NCBI GenBank assembly: GCA_014872805.1
Contig: WKFN01000014.1
Span: 275,943-339,942 of the forward strand
Direction of reading: 5' to 3'
DNA length: 64,000 bases
Origin: Opacimonas sp014872805
Lineage (GTDB): Bacteria; Pseudomonadota; Gammaproteobacteria; Enterobacterales; Alteromonadaceae
The position numbers and the translations under genes are program-made. Shown here in pieces: positions 44,708 through 53,763 of this stretch (position 1 is its first letter; each line of letters opens with the position of its first letter). The notes beneath the pieces were generated by a model that saw nothing but the letters and a program-made list of their open reading frames with translations, had not been told where the DNA came from and searched no databases.

Positions 44708-45862
44708 GTGGCCATCGCTACTGAGATAAAGAAAATGACTGATACGGGTAAAACCAACTTATTGGATTTGAATCGCGCTGGGATGCGAGATTTTTTGTCA
44801 AGTATTGATGAAAAACCCTTCCGAGCTGATCAAATTATGCAGTGGATTTATCATCATGGTGTCAGTGATTTTGATGAGATGTCGAATATCAATAAGGTGC
44901 TAAAGGCTAAGCTCAAAGAGCATGCTGAGATTAAAGCACCCGAAATTGCTTATCAGCAAAATGCGTCAGATGGGACGATCAAATTTGCGCTAACCTTAGA
45001 AGGTGGGCAAGAGGTTGAGTCAGTATGGATCCCCGAAACCGATCGTGCTACGTTGTGTGTCTCCTCTCAGGTTGGTTGTGCGTTAGAATGTACGTTTTGT
45101 TCTACTGCGCAACAGGGCTTTAATCGGAATTTACGAGTCAGTGAAATTATTGGACAAGTGTGGCGTGTGGCAAACACATTAGGTTTGTCTAAAGATACGA
45201 AACAGCGTCCAATCACCAACGTAGTCATGATGGGGATGGGTGAGCCATTATTGAATGTCAAAAATGTGGTGCCAGCCATGGAGTTGATGATGGACGATTA
45301 TGGTTTTGGTTTGTCTAAACGTCGCGTAACGCTTTCGACATCTGGTGTTGTCCCAGCGTTAGATAAATTAGCCGATCAAATCGATGTCGCTCTGGCCATT
45401 TCTTTACATGCACCGGATGATGAATTGCGCAATGAGATTGTTCCAATAAACAAAAAATACAATATAGAGACGTTTTTACGCTCGGTTCGTGGGTATCTGC
45501 AAAAATCCAAAGCCAACCAAGGTAAAGTGACGATTGAGTATGTCATGCTGTCACATATTAATGATTCGACCGAACAGGCGCATGCATTGAGTAAAGTACT
45601 TAAAGGTACACCTTGCAAAATCAACTTGATTCCGTTTAACCCTTACCCCGGATCGCCATATACCTGTTCGAGTAATTCTCGAATTGACCGTTTTGCTAAG
45701 GTACTTATGGCGGATGGCTATACGGTCATGGTACGTAAGACTCGTGGAGATGACATCGATGCGGCTTGCGGACAACTGGTTGGTGATGTGGTCGACCGCA
45801 CCAAACGCATGTTAAAAAAACAGATGAATGGTCCTGCTATTGACGTTAGAATAGCTAAATAA
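44708..45862 (+). CDS. rlmN: Dual-specificity 23S rRNA/tRNA adenine-C2 methyltransferase RlmN
   Basis: A 384-residue radical SAM enzyme that methylates A2503 of 23S rRNA and A37 of some tRNAs. The cluster motif C-x3-C-x2-C is in GCALECTFCSTAQQG; GMGEPLLN and the late GDDIDAACGQL with the catalytic cysteine follow. The GTG start gives an N-terminus of usual length; an ATG at 44735 is also possible. Its [4Fe-4S] need fits its place after the isc genes. Confidence 0.96.
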   Translation: MAIATEIKKMTDTGKTNLLDLNRAGMRDFLSSIDEKPFRADQIMQWIYHHGVSDFDEMSNINKVLKAKLKEHAEIKAPEIAYQQNASDGTIKFALTLEGGQEVESVWIPETDRATLCVSSQVGCALECTFCSTAQQGFNRNLRVSEIIGQVWRVANTLGLSKDTKQRPITNVVMMGMGEPLLNVKNVVPAMELMMDDYGFGLSKRRVTLSTSGVVPALDKLADQIDVALAISLHAPDDELRNEIVPINKKYNIETFLRSVRGYLQKSKANQGKVTIEYVMLSHINDSTEQAHALSKVLKGTPCKINLIPFNPYPGSPYTCSSNSRIDRFAKVLMADGYTVMVRKTRGDDIDAACGQLVGDVVDRTKRMLKKQMNGPAIDVRIAK

Positions 45863-45893
45863 TTGGATATATTAAAACAACCGAGGAGTTTTC

Positions 45894-46865
45894 ATGCGAC
45901 GTTTATTGGTAGCGTTAGTGTGTATTGCGCTGATGGCCTGTGGCAGCACCTTGGAAGAAGAAGCAAACACAGTTACCGACCCACTAGGGGCTGCCAAAAC
46001 CAGATTATCATTGGGGCTGTCGTATTTGCAGGCAGGAAATTATTCTCAAGCAAAGTTTAATTTGGACAGAGCGTTATCCTTTGCACCACGGTATGCAGAT
46101 ACGCATTTTGGAATGGCATATTATTACCAGCAAGTAGGTGAGACAGCGCTTGCTCGCAATTCATACGATACAGCACTTGGTCTGGCACCTAACGACCCTG
46201 AAATCAGTAATTCCTACGGTGCATTTTTGTGTCTCCAAGGTGAATATGATGCTGCGGAACAGCGCTTTCTCTCGGCTATAAATGCTCGTGATTTTATTGC
46301 AGCGGCTGAGACTTATGAAAATGCTGCAATCTGCCAACAAAGCAAAGGCGATATTGATAACGCCATTTTTTATCTAAAAAAATCGCTTAACCATCAGCCT
46401 AGACGTGTTACTGTACTCGCTTTATTGGCCGAACTGCAAGTGAGTCAGAAGCAATATGACAATGCCAAAGACACACTTGAACGCTGGGAAGCAGTGACGG
46501 GCATTACTGCAGATTCAACATATTTGCGCTATCAAATTGCTCAAATAGAAGCTGATAAAGCTTCTAAGAAGCGTTATGCTCGTACCTTATTGGATCGTTT
46601 TGCGCAGCATCCGAACGCTCAAAAAGTAAGCTTTAATGATGTGGTTTCTAGAGAGGTTCAACCATCTTCTATCATTGAACCAGTCACACAAAAAGAAGAA
46701 GTTGATACAAGCACTCTTATCGTACATGAATTAAAATCAGGTGAAACCCTTTATCGATTGTCATTAAAGTATAATGTGAGTGTTGCCCAATTGATAAAAT
46801 GGAATCATCTTGAAAATATTTCACGTTTATCAGTCGGTCAAAAAATTATTGTAAGTCAACCTTAA
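45894..46865 (+). CDS. pilW: Type IV pilus biogenesis lipoprotein PilW/PilF with C-terminal LysM
   Basis: A 323-residue lipoprotein: signal peptide with lipobox LMAC (Cys16), TPR repeats from about 35 to 215 (AKTRLSLGLSYLQAGNYSQAKFNLDRAL and following), and a LysM domain at 277-323 (HELKSGETLYRLSLKYNVS...). PilF/PilW pilotins help the secretin PilQ reach the outer membrane. The LysM part is not present in the standard 250-residue protein and should bind peptidoglycan. It lies between rlmN and rodZ as usual. Confidence 0.92.
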   Translation: MRRLLVALVCIALMACGSTLEEEANTVTDPLGAAKTRLSLGLSYLQAGNYSQAKFNLDRALSFAPRYADTHFGMAYYYQQVGETALARNSYDTALGLAPNDPEISNSYGAFLCLQGEYDAAEQRFLSAINARDFIAAAETYENAAICQQSKGDIDNAIFYLKKSLNHQPRRVTVLALLAELQVSQKQYDNAKDTLERWEAVTGITADSTYLRYQIAQIEADKASKKRYARTLLDRFAQHPNAQKVSFNDVVSREVQPSSIIEPVTQKEEVDTSTLIVHELKSGETLYRLSLKYNVSVAQLIKWNHLENISRLSVGQKIIVSQP

Positions 46866-46867
46866 CC

Positions 46868-47959
46868 ATGGATTTATCAGGAATGACAGAGCAAACTGAG
46901 CACGGCCAGGTATCGACGTCTGTCGGTCAGCAACTACATAAAGTGCGGCAACAGAAACAGTTGTCAGTTCCAAATATCGCGCAACAACTTTGTTTAAAAG
47001 AGCATATTATTTATGCGCTGGAGAATGACGAAACGTTGTCGAATGTGGCCCCAACCTTTGTCAAGGGATACATCCGCGCCTATGCCAAAATTCTCGGTTT
47101 AGACGGAGAATCACTCGTCGAGCAATACAATGCTGCTCATTTAGAAGACAGTCAGTACAATGCACCAATGATTTCATTTTCGCGCAAAGTGGCTCGCGAA
47201 AGTATTGATTCCCGCTGGATGTTGGTAACTTATGGGGTCGTCGCCATATTGATTTTGATGATCATTATTTGGTGGTATCAACAAGCCCAAACCAACTCTC
47301 TTGTGGTAACGCCTGCTAATCCAATAGTGCAAGAGCCCTCAGCAGTTATAGAGCCCTCAGCGGTTATAGAGCCCTCAGCGGTTATAGAGCCTTCAGCGGT
47401 TATAGAGCCCTCAGCGGTTATAGAGCCTTCAGCAGTTATTGAGCCCTCAGCGGTTATAGAACCCTCAGCGGATGTAAAACCGTTAAGTGAACCAGAGTCT
47501 ACAGAAAATCCAGTTTCTGTTACTTCGGAAACGGTTTCTGAGTTAGAGCCATCAGCATTAGTGACTGCCCCTCTCCTAAATAGTGAACAAGACCAAAGTG
47601 CCCCAGATATTTCTCAAGTAATTACTGCATTAGAAAACGCCGATCCAGATGTGGATAGACCATTGCTTGCCAACGTGAATTTTGAAACTGAGTTAAGTGA
47701 AGAAACCACCTCGATTGAACTAGTTTTCACCTTTGCTGAAGACTGTTGGATTAAGGTGACTGATGCAACAGGAAACGATATTGCATACGGTGTGAAGGAC
47801 GCTGGGCGAGTCATGCCCGTTTCAGGTATGCCACCATTTTCTGTAGTACTTGGAGCACCTGCAGGGGTTTCGATTAGTTATGCTGGAACCCCAGTGGATT
47901 TGTCTGGTTTTCCTTATAATCGAACTGCACGATTTAATTTGCCATTGGAGGCGCAATAG
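46868..47959 (+). CDS. rodZ: Cytoskeletal protein RodZ
   Basis: A 363-residue single-pass membrane protein that links MreB to the cell-wall elongation machinery. An N-terminal helix-turn-helix domain (about 18-90), one membrane helix (117-137, WMLVTYGVVAILILMIIIWW), a periplasmic linker and a C-terminal beta domain (about 275-360) match the family. The linker contains eight tandem hexapeptides EPSAVI (156-203, the last EPSADV). It starts 3 bases after pilW and ends 3 bases before ispG. Confidence 0.94.
   Translation: MDLSGMTEQTEHGQVSTSVGQQLHKVRQQKQLSVPNIAQQLCLKEHIIYALENDETLSNVAPTFVKGYIRAYAKILGLDGESLVEQYNAAHLEDSQYNAPMISFSRKVARESIDSRWMLVTYGVVAILILMIIIWWYQQAQTNSLVVTPANPIVQEPSAVIEPSAVIEPSAVIEPSAVIEPSAVIEPSAVIEPSAVIEPSADVKPLSEPESTENPVSVTSETVSELEPSALVTAPLLNSEQDQSAPDISQVITALENADPDVDRPLLANVNFETELSEETTSIELVFTFAEDCWIKVTDATGNDIAYGVKDAGRVMPVSGMPPFSVVLGAPAGVSISYAGTPVDLSGFPYNRTARFNLPLEAQ
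47333..47476 (+). repeat. Eight in-frame copies of an 18-bp repeat in rodZ
   Basis: The unit GAGCCCTCAGCGGTTATA is repeated eight times head to tail (the last degenerate), encoding EPSAVI seven times and EPSADV once. Copies differ only by scattered single bases, which suggests recent expansion. The unit is a multiple of 3, so copy changes only alter the linker length. Confidence 0.95.
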
Positions 47960-47961
47960 TT

Positions 47962-49077
47962 ATGTTTACCGAATCCCCGATTAAACGTCGTCAATCTACT
48001 CGAATTAATGTGGGCTCTGTGCCGATTGGTGATGGAGCGCCGATTGCAGTACAATCAATGACGAACACACCTACTACTGATGTGGCCGCTACTGTTGCAC
48101 AAATTAATCGAATTGTGGCGGTAGGCGGTGAAATCGTGAGAGTTTCGGTTCCAACTATGGAAGCGGCAGAAGCGTTTAAACAAATTCGTCAACAAGTCTC
48201 AGTACCATTGGTTGCAGATATTCATTTTGATTACAGAATCGCCTTAAAAGTAGCCGAATATGGTGTGGATTGCTTGCGGATTAACCCGGGTAATATTGGC
48301 AATATGGAGCGAGTGAAATCGGTGGTTGATTGTGCCAAGGATAAGGGTATTCCGATTCGAATTGGTGTAAATGGAGGTTCATTAGAACGCGATTTACAAG
48401 AAAAATACGGAGAGCCAACGCCAGAAGCGTTAGTTGAATCTGCGATGCGTCATGTTGATATATTGGATAAGCTCAATTTTGATCAGTTCAAAGTATCGGT
48501 AAAGGCATCTGATGTATTTTTAGCAGTTGGTGCATACCGCTTGCTTGCTCAGCAAATTGACCAACCTTTACATTTGGGGATCACTGAAGCGGGTGGACAA
48601 CGTGCTGGCGCAGTAAAAAGTGCTGTTGGCCTAGGAATGTTACTTGCTGAAGGTATTGGCGATACATTGCGTGTATCATTAGCCGCAGATCCAGTAGAAG
48701 AAATCAAAGTCGGTTTTGATATCCTCAAATCATTGCGTATTCGTTCACGTGGAATCAACTTCATTGCTTGCCCAAGTTGTTCTCGTCAGGAGTTCGATGT
48801 TATTAATACGGTCAATGCACTGGAGCAACGAGTCGAAGATATTTTGACCCCAATGGACGTTTCTATAATTGGATGTGTGGTCAACGGTCCTGGTGAAGCA
48901 GAAATTTCAGATTTAGGGTTAACTGGGGCACGAAATATGAGTGGCTTTTATGAAGATGGTAAGCGTCAACGAGAACGCATTGCAAATTCTGAATTGGTTG
49001 ACGTATTGGAGCAAAAAATTCGCGCCAAAGCCGCGCAACTTGATCCCTCTAAGCGCATTGATGTCAATGAAGTGTAG
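47962..49077 (+). CDS. ispG: 4-hydroxy-3-methylbut-2-enyl-diphosphate synthase
   Basis: A 371-residue [4Fe-4S] enzyme of the MEP isoprenoid pathway. Family blocks are PIAVQSMTNTPTTD, LVADIHFDYRIAL and the cluster ligands in ACPSCSRQEFD and IGCVVNGPGEA. The order rodZ-ispG-hisS is conserved. Confidence 0.97.
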   Translation: MFTESPIKRRQSTRINVGSVPIGDGAPIAVQSMTNTPTTDVAATVAQINRIVAVGGEIVRVSVPTMEAAEAFKQIRQQVSVPLVADIHFDYRIALKVAEYGVDCLRINPGNIGNMERVKSVVDCAKDKGIPIRIGVNGGSLERDLQEKYGEPTPEALVESAMRHVDILDKLNFDQFKVSVKASDVFLAVGAYRLLAQQIDQPLHLGITEAGGQRAGAVKSAVGLGMLLAEGIGDTLRVSLAADPVEEIKVGFDILKSLRIRSRGINFIACPSCSRQEFDVINTVNALEQRVEDILTPMDVSIIGCVVNGPGEAEISDLGLTGARNMSGFYEDGKRQRERIANSELVDVLEQKIRAKAAQLDPSKRIDVNEV

Positions 49078-49119
49078 CAAGTTGTTAATTTACACACTTA
49101 ACACTATACCTGATTACGT

Positions 49120-49149
49120 AAAGCCCATATAATATGGGCTTTATTTTTT
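49120..49149 (+). terminator. Intrinsic terminator after ispG
   Basis: A perfect 10-bp stem (AAAGCCCATA / TATGGGCTTT) with a 3-base loop and T-rich tail. It lies before the hisS start, so part of hisS transcription must read through or start nearby. Confidence 0.85.
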
Positions 49150-49171
49150 GTTATACCATGTGAGATACGCA

Positions 49172-50449
49172 GTGGCCAAAACGTTACAAGCCATCCGTGG
49201 GATGAATGATTGCTTGCCTAATGAAACAGGTATTTGGCAATACGTCGAATCGATTTTACGCGATACAGTTGCCGCCTATGGCTACCAAGAGATCCGTATG
49301 CCGATTGTCGAAAGTACCGAATTGTTTAAACGCTCTATTGGTGAAGTGACCGATATTGTCGAAAAAGAAATGTATACCTTTGACGATCGCAACGGTGATT
49401 CACTAACGCTGAGACCAGAAGGGACAGCTAGTGCAGTGCGTGCAGGGAACCAGCATGGGTTAATTTATAACCAACAACAGCGACTTTGGTATCTAGGTCC
49501 TATGTTTCGGCATGAGCGCCCACAAAAGGGACGCTATCGTCAGTTCCATCAATTTGGTGTAGAAACGTATGGTCTCGCCGGCCCCGATATTGATGCTGAA
49601 ATTATCGCCATGAGCGCACGCTTGTGGAACCAGTTTGGTATATCTGACAAAGTGCAGTTACAGCTCAATTCACTGGGTTCAAATGCTGCACGCGAGGCTT
49701 ATAAAGCTATTTTGGTTGAATATTTACAAGCGAACTTTGACGCTTTGGATGAAGACTCACAACGTCGTTTAGAATCAAACCCATTGCGAGTATTGGATAG
49801 CAAAAATCCGCAAGTTCAAGCCATCGTTGCCCAGGCACCTAAGTTGTCAGAACACCTGGATGAAGAATCAAAGCTGCATTTTGCTCAGTTATGTGAACGT
49901 TTGACAGATTTGGGTATCTCATACACCGTTAATGACAAACTCGTTCGCGGCTTGGATTATTACAATGCTACGGTATTTGAATGGGTCACTGATGCCCTGG
50001 GGGCACAGGGGACAGTGTGTGCTGGTGGTCGTTATGACGGTTTAGTTGAGCAACTTGGCGGCAAGCCTGCCCCAGCAGTTGGTTTTGCGATGGGAATGGA
50101 ACGTATTGTTTTACTCCTGACAGAACTGGGTTTGACTGACTCCGTTGCTCCACCAGTCGATGTGTATGTCACTGCATTAGGCGATGAGGCGAATGCCTAT
50201 GCCATGCAGGTCAGTGAGATATGTCGTGATTTGACCACTTTGCGAGTCATGCAACATTGTGGTGGTGGCAATATGAAAAAACAACTCAAACGCTCGGATG
50301 CTTTAGGCGCTGCGGTAACATTACTACTCGGCGCGGATGAAGCAACTGAGCAAAAGGTAACAATCAAATATATGCGTGGTGACGAACCACAGACAACAGT
50401 GGCTTTAACAGATTTGGCCGATGTTTTAACACAATATTTTAGTAACTAA
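49172..50449 (+). CDS. hisS: Histidyl-tRNA synthetase
   Basis: A 425-residue class II synthetase. The GTG start is chosen because MAKTLQAIRGMND matches the family; the open frame extends 8 codons upstream only from a TTG inside the terminator tail. Motif 2 (MFRHERPQKGRYRQFHQFGVE) and the histidine motif (LVRGLDYYNATVFEW) are intact. Confidence 0.97.
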   Translation: MAKTLQAIRGMNDCLPNETGIWQYVESILRDTVAAYGYQEIRMPIVESTELFKRSIGEVTDIVEKEMYTFDDRNGDSLTLRPEGTASAVRAGNQHGLIYNQQQRLWYLGPMFRHERPQKGRYRQFHQFGVETYGLAGPDIDAEIIAMSARLWNQFGISDKVQLQLNSLGSNAAREAYKAILVEYLQANFDALDEDSQRRLESNPLRVLDSKNPQVQAIVAQAPKLSEHLDEESKLHFAQLCERLTDLGISYTVNDKLVRGLDYYNATVFEWVTDALGAQGTVCAGGRYDGLVEQLGGKPAPAVGFAMGMERIVLLLTELGLTDSVAPPVDVYVTALGDEANAYAMQVSEICRDLTTLRVMQHCGGGNMKKQLKRSDALGAAVTLLLGADEATEQKVTIKYMRGDEPQTTVALTDLADVLTQYFSN

Positions 50450-50466
50450 AAAAGGTTATTTTTACT

Positions 50467-51093
50467 ATGGAACAATTCGCAACAGAAGAACAACAAGTCG
50501 AGGCGATTAAACGTTTTTGGAAAGAAAACGGCACTGCTATTATTTTAGGTGCCGTTCTTGGATTGGGCGGTCTATGGGGCTGGCGTTACTATGATGAGTC
50601 ACAAATCACTGCCAAAGAAACGGCTTCTGCTGCTTACAACGATATGATTCAAACTCTAGCAAGTGAAGATCGTGTAGCGGCGACAAAAGATTTTGTAGCA
50701 AATAATGGCGACACAGCATATGCTGCATTAGCTGGGTTCATCGGTGCACAAGCGGCAGTCGAAGCTAATGATTATGCAAAAGCTGCTGAGTTACTACAAC
50801 AAGTCATTGCATCTACAACCGATGCAACCTTACAAAATGTCGCACGCGTGCGCTTAGCTCGAACTCAGTGGCAGCTTACTCAATACGCTGCAGCTATTGC
50901 GACTCTTAATGCCATAACGGGTACTGCATTTACCGCTCAGCAAGAAGCAATTCGTGGTGATGTCCTGGTGGCACAGGGTGATTTATCAGCAGCTCGAGAA
51001 GCTTTTGTTCGCTCGCTTGCGGCGCAAGATGACCCATCTGTTCAAATGCGCTTGGACGATTTGGCAAACCAAATGGCGAGTAATGCTTCATGA
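50467..51093 (+). CDS. yfgM: YfgM, ancillary SecYEG translocon protein
   Basis: A 208-residue protein with one membrane helix near the N-terminus (AIILGAVLGLGGLWGWRYY) and a periplasmic TPR-like region. YfgM works with PpiD at SecYEG. It overlaps bamB by 4 bases. Confidence 0.93.
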   Translation: MEQFATEEQQVEAIKRFWKENGTAIILGAVLGLGGLWGWRYYDESQITAKETASAAYNDMIQTLASEDRVAATKDFVANNGDTAYAALAGFIGAQAAVEANDYAKAAELLQQVIASTTDATLQNVARVRLARTQWQLTQYAAAIATLNAITGTAFTAQQEAIRGDVLVAQGDLSAAREAFVRSLAAQDDPSVQMRLDDLANQMASNAS

Positions 51094-52304
51094 ACGGCAA
51101 TAATCTTCGCCTCGCGGCTTCACTAGTTGGTTTGCTTATGCTCAGCGGTTGCAGTGTTTTACAACCGGTCACCGATTTATTTAAGAGTGATGAAGAACTC
51201 GAGGTACTTACTTTAGCACCACTAGAACCAGCTTTTGACGTTAGAACTGTGTGGCAACGTGATATTGGTAAGGGGACGGAAGGTTTCTTTTCTCGTTTAA
51301 CGCCTGTTGTAGTGAATAACACGATTTTTGTCGCCGACCGCAATGGTACCGTCATCGCTCTGGACGCAGCAGGAAAGACTATCTGGCGAACTAATATTGG
51401 CTCTAACAGTGGCTGGTTTTCCAGCGGCGAGTCAGCTAAGGTGGCTGGTGGCTTAGCTGCATTTGACGGCAATATTTGGCTCGGTACCGAAGATGGCCGA
51501 GTGTTAGCACTGAGCCAAGATACTGGTGACATCACATTTGATGAGACAGTGGTGGGCGAGATTTTAGCAAAACCGACGTTTGGCGATGGCTTGGTATATG
51601 TAAACACTACTGCCGGTCGTCTATTCGCATTGGATTTAGAAACTGGCGAAGAGAAATGGATGCACGAATCGGAAGTGCCACCATTATCGTTGCGTGGGAT
51701 CTCTCAACCTACTGCTGCTAACGGCGGTGTATTTGTTGGAACTGCGGCCGGTAAATTGCAGGTCAGCGTATCGGATTCTGGTTTGGTTGCTTGGGAGGCA
51801 ACGGTAACGACTCCAGCTGGTGCTACCGAACTTGAACGTATTATAGACGTAGATACGACTCCGGTGCTTGCTGGGGCGAACGTTTATATCGTGTCATACA
51901 ACGGCTCTTTAGTATCGGTTGAGTTACGTACGGGGCGAGTAGTATGGCAACGTGAATACGCCAGTTATCAAAATCTGGTTGTATCCGGTAACTCAATTTA
52001 CGTTACCGATGTAACAGGCAGTGTGTTCGCAATCGACCGTCGTAACGGCGTTGAGCTGTGGTCACAAAATGCCCTTAAAGGTCGCAAACTAACTGCACCA
52101 GCGGTTCTAAATAATTCGTTGGTCGTTTCGGATGGGTTTGGCACGGTGCATTTTTTGAATACGAGTGAAGGCACTTACCAGTCTCGAATTGTATTGGATA
52201 ATGCTGAAGGCAAAGGCTTCTATAGTGCACCGGTTATCATGGATGATAAAGTTATTGTGATCAACCAAGATGGTGAGCTGACTCTGCTTGCACCTCAGTT
52301 TTAA
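51090..52304 (+). CDS. bamB: Outer membrane assembly lipoprotein BamB
   Basis: A 404-residue lipoprotein (lipobox LSGC) with an eight-bladed propeller of PQQ-type repeats (for example WRTNIGSN, GEEKWMHE, GVELWSQNA). It belongs to the BAM complex that inserts beta-barrel proteins. Its ATG overlaps the yfgM stop. Confidence 0.96.
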   Translation: MNGNNLRLAASLVGLLMLSGCSVLQPVTDLFKSDEELEVLTLAPLEPAFDVRTVWQRDIGKGTEGFFSRLTPVVVNNTIFVADRNGTVIALDAAGKTIWRTNIGSNSGWFSSGESAKVAGGLAAFDGNIWLGTEDGRVLALSQDTGDITFDETVVGEILAKPTFGDGLVYVNTTAGRLFALDLETGEEKWMHESEVPPLSLRGISQPTAANGGVFVGTAAGKLQVSVSDSGLVAWEATVTTPAGATELERIIDVDTTPVLAGANVYIVSYNGSLVSVELRTGRVVWQREYASYQNLVVSGNSIYVTDVTGSVFAIDRRNGVELWSQNALKGRKLTAPAVLNNSLVVSDGFGTVHFLNTSEGTYQSRIVLDNAEGKGFYSAPVIMDDKVIVINQDGELTLLAPQF

Positions 52305-52316
52305 TTAGGAAAGGTT

Positions 52317-53759
52317 ATGTTACCTGTTATCGCGCTGGTAGGGCGCCCCAATGTTGGGAAATCTACGTTATTCAATCGCTTAACCAATACTCGCGATGCT
52401 TTGGTAGCTGACTTTCCCGGATTGACTCGTGACCGCAAGTACGGTCAAGCCAAGTTTGAAGGTCGACAGTTCATCGTCATTGATACTGGCGGCATCACAG
52501 GCGATGAAGAGGGTATTGATGCGGCAATGGCTGAGCAATCCTTGTTGGCGATTGATGAAGCGGACGTCGTATTCTTTTTGGTTGATGCTCGAGCAGGTCT
52601 AACCGCAGCGGATCAACTGATCGCTGATCATCTGCGTCGCCAGGATAAAACGGTACAAGTTGTTGCCAATAAGGTCGATGGTATCGACGGTGACAGCGAA
52701 TCTGCAGAGTTTTATGCAATGGGGCTTGGCACGGTTGCGCAAATTGCCGCGGCACATGGTCGAGGTGTTTCTCGCTTGTTGGATAATGCGTTACTGCCGT
52801 TGGATGAAGCTTTTCCTGATATGCAAATTCAGGAAGACATTATTGACGCGGACGAAGATGCCGAAGCGCAACTAAAACGTCTGCAAAGTTTGCCGATTAA
52901 ACTTGCGATCGTTGGTAAACCCAATGTTGGCAAATCAACGTTGACGAACCGTATCCTCGGAGAAGAACGCGTTGTGGTCTATGACCTCCCGGGAACAACC
53001 CGAGACAGTATTTTTATTCCGATGGAGAGGGATGGACGTGAATACGTCTTGATTGATACTGCCGGTGTGCGCAAACGCAAAAAAGTCAGTGACGCGGTTG
53101 AAAAATTTTCTATTGTTAAAACGCTTCAAGCTATTGAAGAAGCGAATGTGGTGTTGCTGGTGATCGATGCCAGAGAAGGCATTACCGATCAGGATTTGAG
53201 CCTACTTGGCTTTGTCTTGAATTCTGGTCGTTCACTCGTATTAGCAGTAAACAAATGGGATGGGCTCGATACCGATGTCAAAGACGAAATCAAACGCGAA
53301 TTAGACCGTCGTTTAGGTTTTGTGGATTTTGCTCGTTGTCACTTTATCTCGGCGCTACATGGTACTGGTGTTGGGCATTTGTTCGAATCCGTACAAGAAG
53401 CTTACGCATCGGCAACTAAGCGAATAAATACGGCAATGTTGACCCAAATTATGGAAATGGCCCAAGATGACCATCAGCCACCACTGGTTCGTGGTCGACG
53501 TGTAAAAATGAAATACGCCCATGCGGGTGGCTATAACCCTCCAGTCGTTGTGATCCACGGTAACCAAGTACAGGATTTACCGGATTCATATAAACGCTAT
53601 TTGATGAACTATTATCGCAAGTCCTTACAAATTATGGGCACGCCAATCAAGGTTGAATTCAGAGAAGGCGCAAATCCATTTGAAGGCAAGAAAAACGTGC
53701 TGACTCAATCACAGATGCGTAAACGCAAGCGCATGATGGCCTATCACAAGAAAAAATAA
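52317..53759 (+). CDS. der: Ribosome biogenesis GTPase Der
   Basis: A 480-residue protein with two GTPase domains (GRPNVGKS at 8-15 and GKPNVGKS near 201) and a C-terminal KH-like domain, as in EngA/Der, needed for 50S assembly. The stop is 4 bases from the convergent xseA stop. Confidence 0.98.
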   Translation: MLPVIALVGRPNVGKSTLFNRLTNTRDALVADFPGLTRDRKYGQAKFEGRQFIVIDTGGITGDEEGIDAAMAEQSLLAIDEADVVFFLVDARAGLTAADQLIADHLRRQDKTVQVVANKVDGIDGDSESAEFYAMGLGTVAQIAAAHGRGVSRLLDNALLPLDEAFPDMQIQEDIIDADEDAEAQLKRLQSLPIKLAIVGKPNVGKSTLTNRILGEERVVVYDLPGTTRDSIFIPMERDGREYVLIDTAGVRKRKKVSDAVEKFSIVKTLQAIEEANVVLLVIDAREGITDQDLSLLGFVLNSGRSLVLAVNKWDGLDTDVKDEIKRELDRRLGFVDFARCHFISALHGTGVGHLFESVQEAYASATKRINTAMLTQIMEMAQDDHQPPLVRGRRVKMKYAHAGGYNPPVVVIHGNQVQDLPDSYKRYLMNYYRKSLQIMGTPIKVEFREGANPFEGKKNVLTQSQMRKRKRMMAYHKKK

Positions 53760-53763
53760 TCGC

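Noticed and set aside
47333..47476. CRISPR-like look of the repeats in rodZ
   Set aside because: The repeats are contiguous 18-mers with no spacers and are translated in frame as EPSAVI.
50930..51607. 225-codon minus-strand frame over yfgM and bamB
   Set aside because: Antisense shadow of two conserved genes; Ser/Pro-rich composition typical of reversed coding sequence.
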